13,836 bases of DNA from an uncultured bacterium (lineage in GTDB: Bacteria > Cloacimonadota > Cloacimonadia > Cloacimonadales > Cloacimonadaceae), in the NCBI GenBank assembly GCA_937924555.1, contig CALDSN010000106.1:1-13836 (forward strand), read 5' to 3'. This document shows, one piece after another, positions 13,169 through 13,836 of the stretch (its first letter is position 1; every line of letters starts with the position of its first letter). The notes under the pieces are model-generated. The model ran no database searches. It was given only the letters and a program-made list of their open reading frames with translations, and was not told the origin of the DNA. The position numbers and the translations under genes are program-made.

Positions 13169-13836
13169 ATGGAAACGAAGAAATCCAGCTTTTTGGACCG
13201 TATCCCCCTAAGCCCACGCCAAAGCCTGGGGGAAGAAATTGCCAATGCCATCACGCATGGTGTGGGCATTGGACTCGCCATTGCCGCACTGGTTATCCTG
13301 GTGGTTTTTGCCGCCAAACAAAGCGATACTTGGAAGGTTGTGGCATTCAGCATCTATGGCGCAACAATGATAACCCTGTATCTCTCGTCCACCCTGTACC
13401 ACAGTTTTCCCCAACCCAGAGTTAAGCGTTTCTTCCGCATCATGGACCACTCTTCCATCTTTCTGCTCATTGCCGGAACATACACCCCCATCACGATAGG
13501 AACCATGCGTGGTGGTTGGGGCTGGACTCTGTTTGGCATCATCTGGGGTTTAACCATCGCCGGAATCTGCCTGAAGATTTTCGCCTTGGGCAAGCTTAAA
13601 ACCATGTCTGTGGCAGTGTATATCATCATGAGCTGGATGGTGGTAATCGCAGTTCGTCCGCTTATGGCAGCGGCACCACATTCCTTCATCATCTGGATGC
13701 TCATTGGTGGTGCAGCGTATATGCTGGGCGTTATCTTCTATGTTGCCAAGCGCATGCCCTACCATCACAGTGTATGGCATCTGTTCGTGTTGGGAGGCAG
13801 TATCTGCCATTTCTTTGGGATGCTGCAATTGCTGAA
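13169..13836 (+). CDS. Hemolysin III / TrhA (PAQR-like) membrane protein, 3' end outside window
   Basis: The frame runs from ATG at 13169 to the window end: 222 codons visible without a stop, so probably only a few residues are missing. It is a seven-helix membrane protein of the hemolysin III (YqfA/TrhA) branch of the PAQR family. Family marks are GEEIANAITHGVGI near the N terminus, TLYLSSTLYHSFP, MDHSSIFLLIAGTYTP and the final HHSVWHLFVLGGSICHF; the Ser/His/Asp/His residues correspond to the proposed metal site. AGGA at 13159-13162, overlapping the nadD stop, gives the ribosome site. The name 'hemolysin' is historical; a role in membrane lipid homeostasis is known for some members. It is the seventh gene of the (+) cluster in this window. 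Confidence 0.9.
   Translation, partial: METKKSSFLDRIPLSPRQSLGEEIANAITHGVGIGLAIAALVILVVFAAKQSDTWKVVAFSIYGATMITLYLSSTLYHSFPQPRVKRFFRIMDHSSIFLLIAGTYTPITIGTMRGGWGWTLFGIIWGLTIAGICLKIFALGKLKTMSVAVYIIMSWMVVIAVRPLMAAAPHSFIIWMLIGGAAYMLGVIFYVAKRMPYHHSVWHLFVLGGSICHFFGMLQLL

Overview
The window looks like a chromosomal stretch of a Gram-negative-type (diderm) anaerobe. The evidence is a six-gene Rnf ferredoxin:NAD+ oxidoreductase operon in the order C-D-G-E-A-B, a BamD outer-membrane assembly lipoprotein, and a large secreted protein ending in a 'choice-of-anchor J'-like segment, an Ig/Fn3-like segment and a basic tail. Candidatus Cloacimonadota is my best guess, from the general style of these genes; it is an inference, not a measurement.

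Layout. (1) Positions 1-1205 (+): the C-terminal 400 residues of a secreted, beta-rich protein, followed by two strong hairpins, the second built from a run of 11 C and a run of 10 G. (2) Positions 1456-6815 (-): promoter, leader hairpin, rnfC, rnfD, rnfG, rnfE, rnfA, rnfB and a Rho-independent terminator. The junctions overlap by 1-4 nt or are separated by a few bases, so this is one translationally coupled operon. (3) Positions 6894-7298 (+): a divergent small membrane protein of the DUF3147/GlpM-like type. (4) Positions 7299-7647: a 349-bp non-coding stretch packed with unusual repeats. They are an inverted 3+3 array of 11-mers, an inverted 4+4 array of 7-mers, and a pair of GAGCCC...GGGCGA repeats, the second of which supplies the stop codon of the next gene. 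(5) Positions 7648-8220 (-): tag, 3-methyladenine DNA glycosylase I. (6) Positions 8434-13836 (+): a probable operon of an AlkD-like alpha-helical repeat protein, greA, an M18 aminopeptidase, an unknown exported protein, bamD, nadD and a hemolysin III/TrhA-like membrane protein that runs off the window end.

How it fits together. The Rnf complex couples electron flow from reduced ferredoxin to NAD+ with ion export, a usual energy device in fermenting anaerobes. tag and the AlkD-like gene are divergent neighbours and could both relate to alkylated DNA. The (+) operon mixes transcription fidelity, peptide breakdown, outer-membrane biogenesis and NAD synthesis, which looks like a housekeeping cluster. 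I see no phage, CRISPR, toxin-antitoxin, RNA-gene or transposase signal. The most unusual material is the repeat-built DNA at 7361-7656, not a new protein system.
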